In this document: one piece after another, positions 63,241-64,000 of the stretch
How positions within the stretch are numbered: position 1 is the stretch's first letter
Layout of the letters: every line of letters starts with the position of its first letter
Origin: Azolla caroliniana
Taxonomy: Eukaryota > Polypodiophyta
DNA length: 64,000 nucleotides
Direction of reading: 5' to 3'
Assembly (NCBI GenBank): GCA_043228905.1
Contig: JBHGNT010000011.1
Span: forward strand, 9,176,001 to 9,240,000
Notes under the pieces: generated by a model
What the model saw: only the letters and a program-made list of their open reading frames with translations
What the model was told of the DNA's origin: nothing
Database searches by the model: none
Program-made: the position numbers and the translations under genes

Positions 63241-63838
63241 TCACGAAAGCCCTTGGTTCAGACCATAGATTGACATATTCGCATTCGTGGGCATTCCCAT
63301 TCGAATGCAAACGAGTACGAATAAGAATGGGAAGTCAAGTATTCGTGTTTTTTTTTTTTTTTGAGAAAAAGTGTATTCAAAGAGTATGAACAAAGAACGG
63401 TCTACAGGGAGCAGAGAATAGCTAAAACAGCGAACAGTGAACGACGAACAGCCTACAACGAGTAGTGAATCGTGATAGGTACCTTGAAGGCAGAAAATTA
63501 GGGTTCGGCTATGTCCTTGTCTCTTCTATGTGATGCCTAATTCTCACCTCCTCTTGCATCTTGTTCCCTAAAAATTAGGGTTTGGCTGAAATTGATGTTG
63601 ATGTCACTTTGAAATCAGTAAGTCTCTCTTCTCGATTCTCATCTATTTCTTCTTTATTCAAGCTTTTGTTCAGAAATTATGGTTGATGATTGAGATTACG
63701 TTTCCCTTGTATCTCATGTTGAATTTTTTTTATGTTACATCAGATTAATCTCTCCCAAAATCAGTGGAAGGTAATTAGCTTATTAACAAGGTGAAATTTC
63801 TGTTGATTATTGACACTTCCAGAGGTTAATTTACTAAA
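63241..63838. other. Spacer and probable 5' leader of the last reading frame
   Basis: Contains a CATTCGAATGC palindromic block (about 63290) and a T homopolymer (about 63345-63362). Pyrimidine-rich sequence follows, with a strong splice-donor-like CAGTAAGT near 63617 and acceptor-like TACATCAG near 63740. These suggest a 5' UTR intron upstream of 63839, which is an inference. Confidence 0.4.
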
Positions 63839-64000
63839 ATGGTGAAGCAAAAGGCCTTTGAATGGGATCATGTGACCATTGTGCGAAAACCTGATAAGGG
63901 TATGCCCGTTGTTCAATGCAAACATTGCCAACATGTATTTGTTGGTGGCCCCTTCCGAATTAGAGCTCACCTATTGGGCACGAAAGGTTTCAGTGTTGAC
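63839..64000 (+). CDS. Partial: BED-type zinc-finger protein start (hAT transposase-like), runs off the window
   Basis: 54 codons open to the window edge, starting MVKQKAFEWDHVTIVRKPDK. It has C27 and C30 in VQCKHCQHVFVGG, then FRIRAHLLG with H44, the pattern of the BED zinc finger at the N-terminus of plant hAT transposases and their domesticated relatives. An upstream leader with possible splice signals and the absence of stops favour an expressed or recent gene. The rest lies outside the window, so transposase versus host gene cannot be decided. Confidence 0.6.
   Translation, partial: MVKQKAFEWDHVTIVRKPDKGMPVVQCKHCQHVFVGGPFRIRAHLLGTKGFSVD

Overview
This window is plant nuclear DNA. It contains one clear host gene, a five-exon SEC62 (ER protein-translocation subunit) at 9608-17099 on the + strand, and a last partial reading frame at the right edge (63839-64000) that begins with a BED-type zinc finger. 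Nearly everything else is transposable-element DNA: Ty1/copia and Ty3/gypsy LTR retrotransposons, one LINE and hAT-type DNA transposon remains. The class of organism (land plant, probably with a large genome and possibly not a flowering plant) is an inference. It rests on the plant-type SEC62 with a 5.3-kb intron, on chromoviruses whose integrase resembles the Tf1/sushi/Tcn1 group more than the usual angiosperm chromoviruses, and on the density of nested elements.

Layout: 1-1806 AT-rich spacer with a possible solo LTR; 1807-6212 chromodomain gypsy element 1 (minus strand, TSD AGAAG); 6566-8860 broken LINE; 9608-17099 SEC62; 17100-20951 spacer with a hAT transposase relic (minus); 20952-26340 copia element A (plus, TSD ATATA, many stops); 26880-27698 relic of an unusual gypsy element (family X); 27699-55242 a nested stack; 55243-63240 more family X pieces, split by a nearly perfect copia element F (55673-60990, minus, TSD TTCCG, one uninterrupted 1358-codon polyprotein); 63839 onward the BED-finger frame.

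The stack at 27699-55242 can be unpicked with target-site duplications. Copia D (outermost) was split in its reverse transcriptase by copia 2b (30150-50393; TSD GTGGG on both sides, 20 kb apart). Copia 2b was then hit by gypsy element 2 (31932-37605; TSD GATAA), by an unclassified 0.7-kb insert near 39.3-40.0 kb, and by a composite block (40206-48742). That block holds a complete-length copia 2a (40314-46032), itself split by a solo LTR (43986-44721), and a copia B fragment split by a 717-bp hAT-type non-autonomous element (47966-48682; 8-bp TSD TTACCGAA).

The most interesting signals are these. (i) Both chromodomain gypsy elements lack a tRNA-type primer site. Instead they carry a 12-nt site next to the 5' LTR that is perfectly complementary to the predicted first 12 nt of their own transcript, with one compensatory change between the two elements, as expected for Tf1-like self-priming. 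(ii) The outer end of their LTRs looks like an antisense tRNA-derived module. (iii) The copia-2 group has a conserved coding extension after RNase H that runs through the polypurine tract into the LTR. (iv) Copia F looks very young, yet one zinc-binding Cys of its integrase is replaced by Ser. All coordinates and identities were read by eye; no alignment or database search was run.
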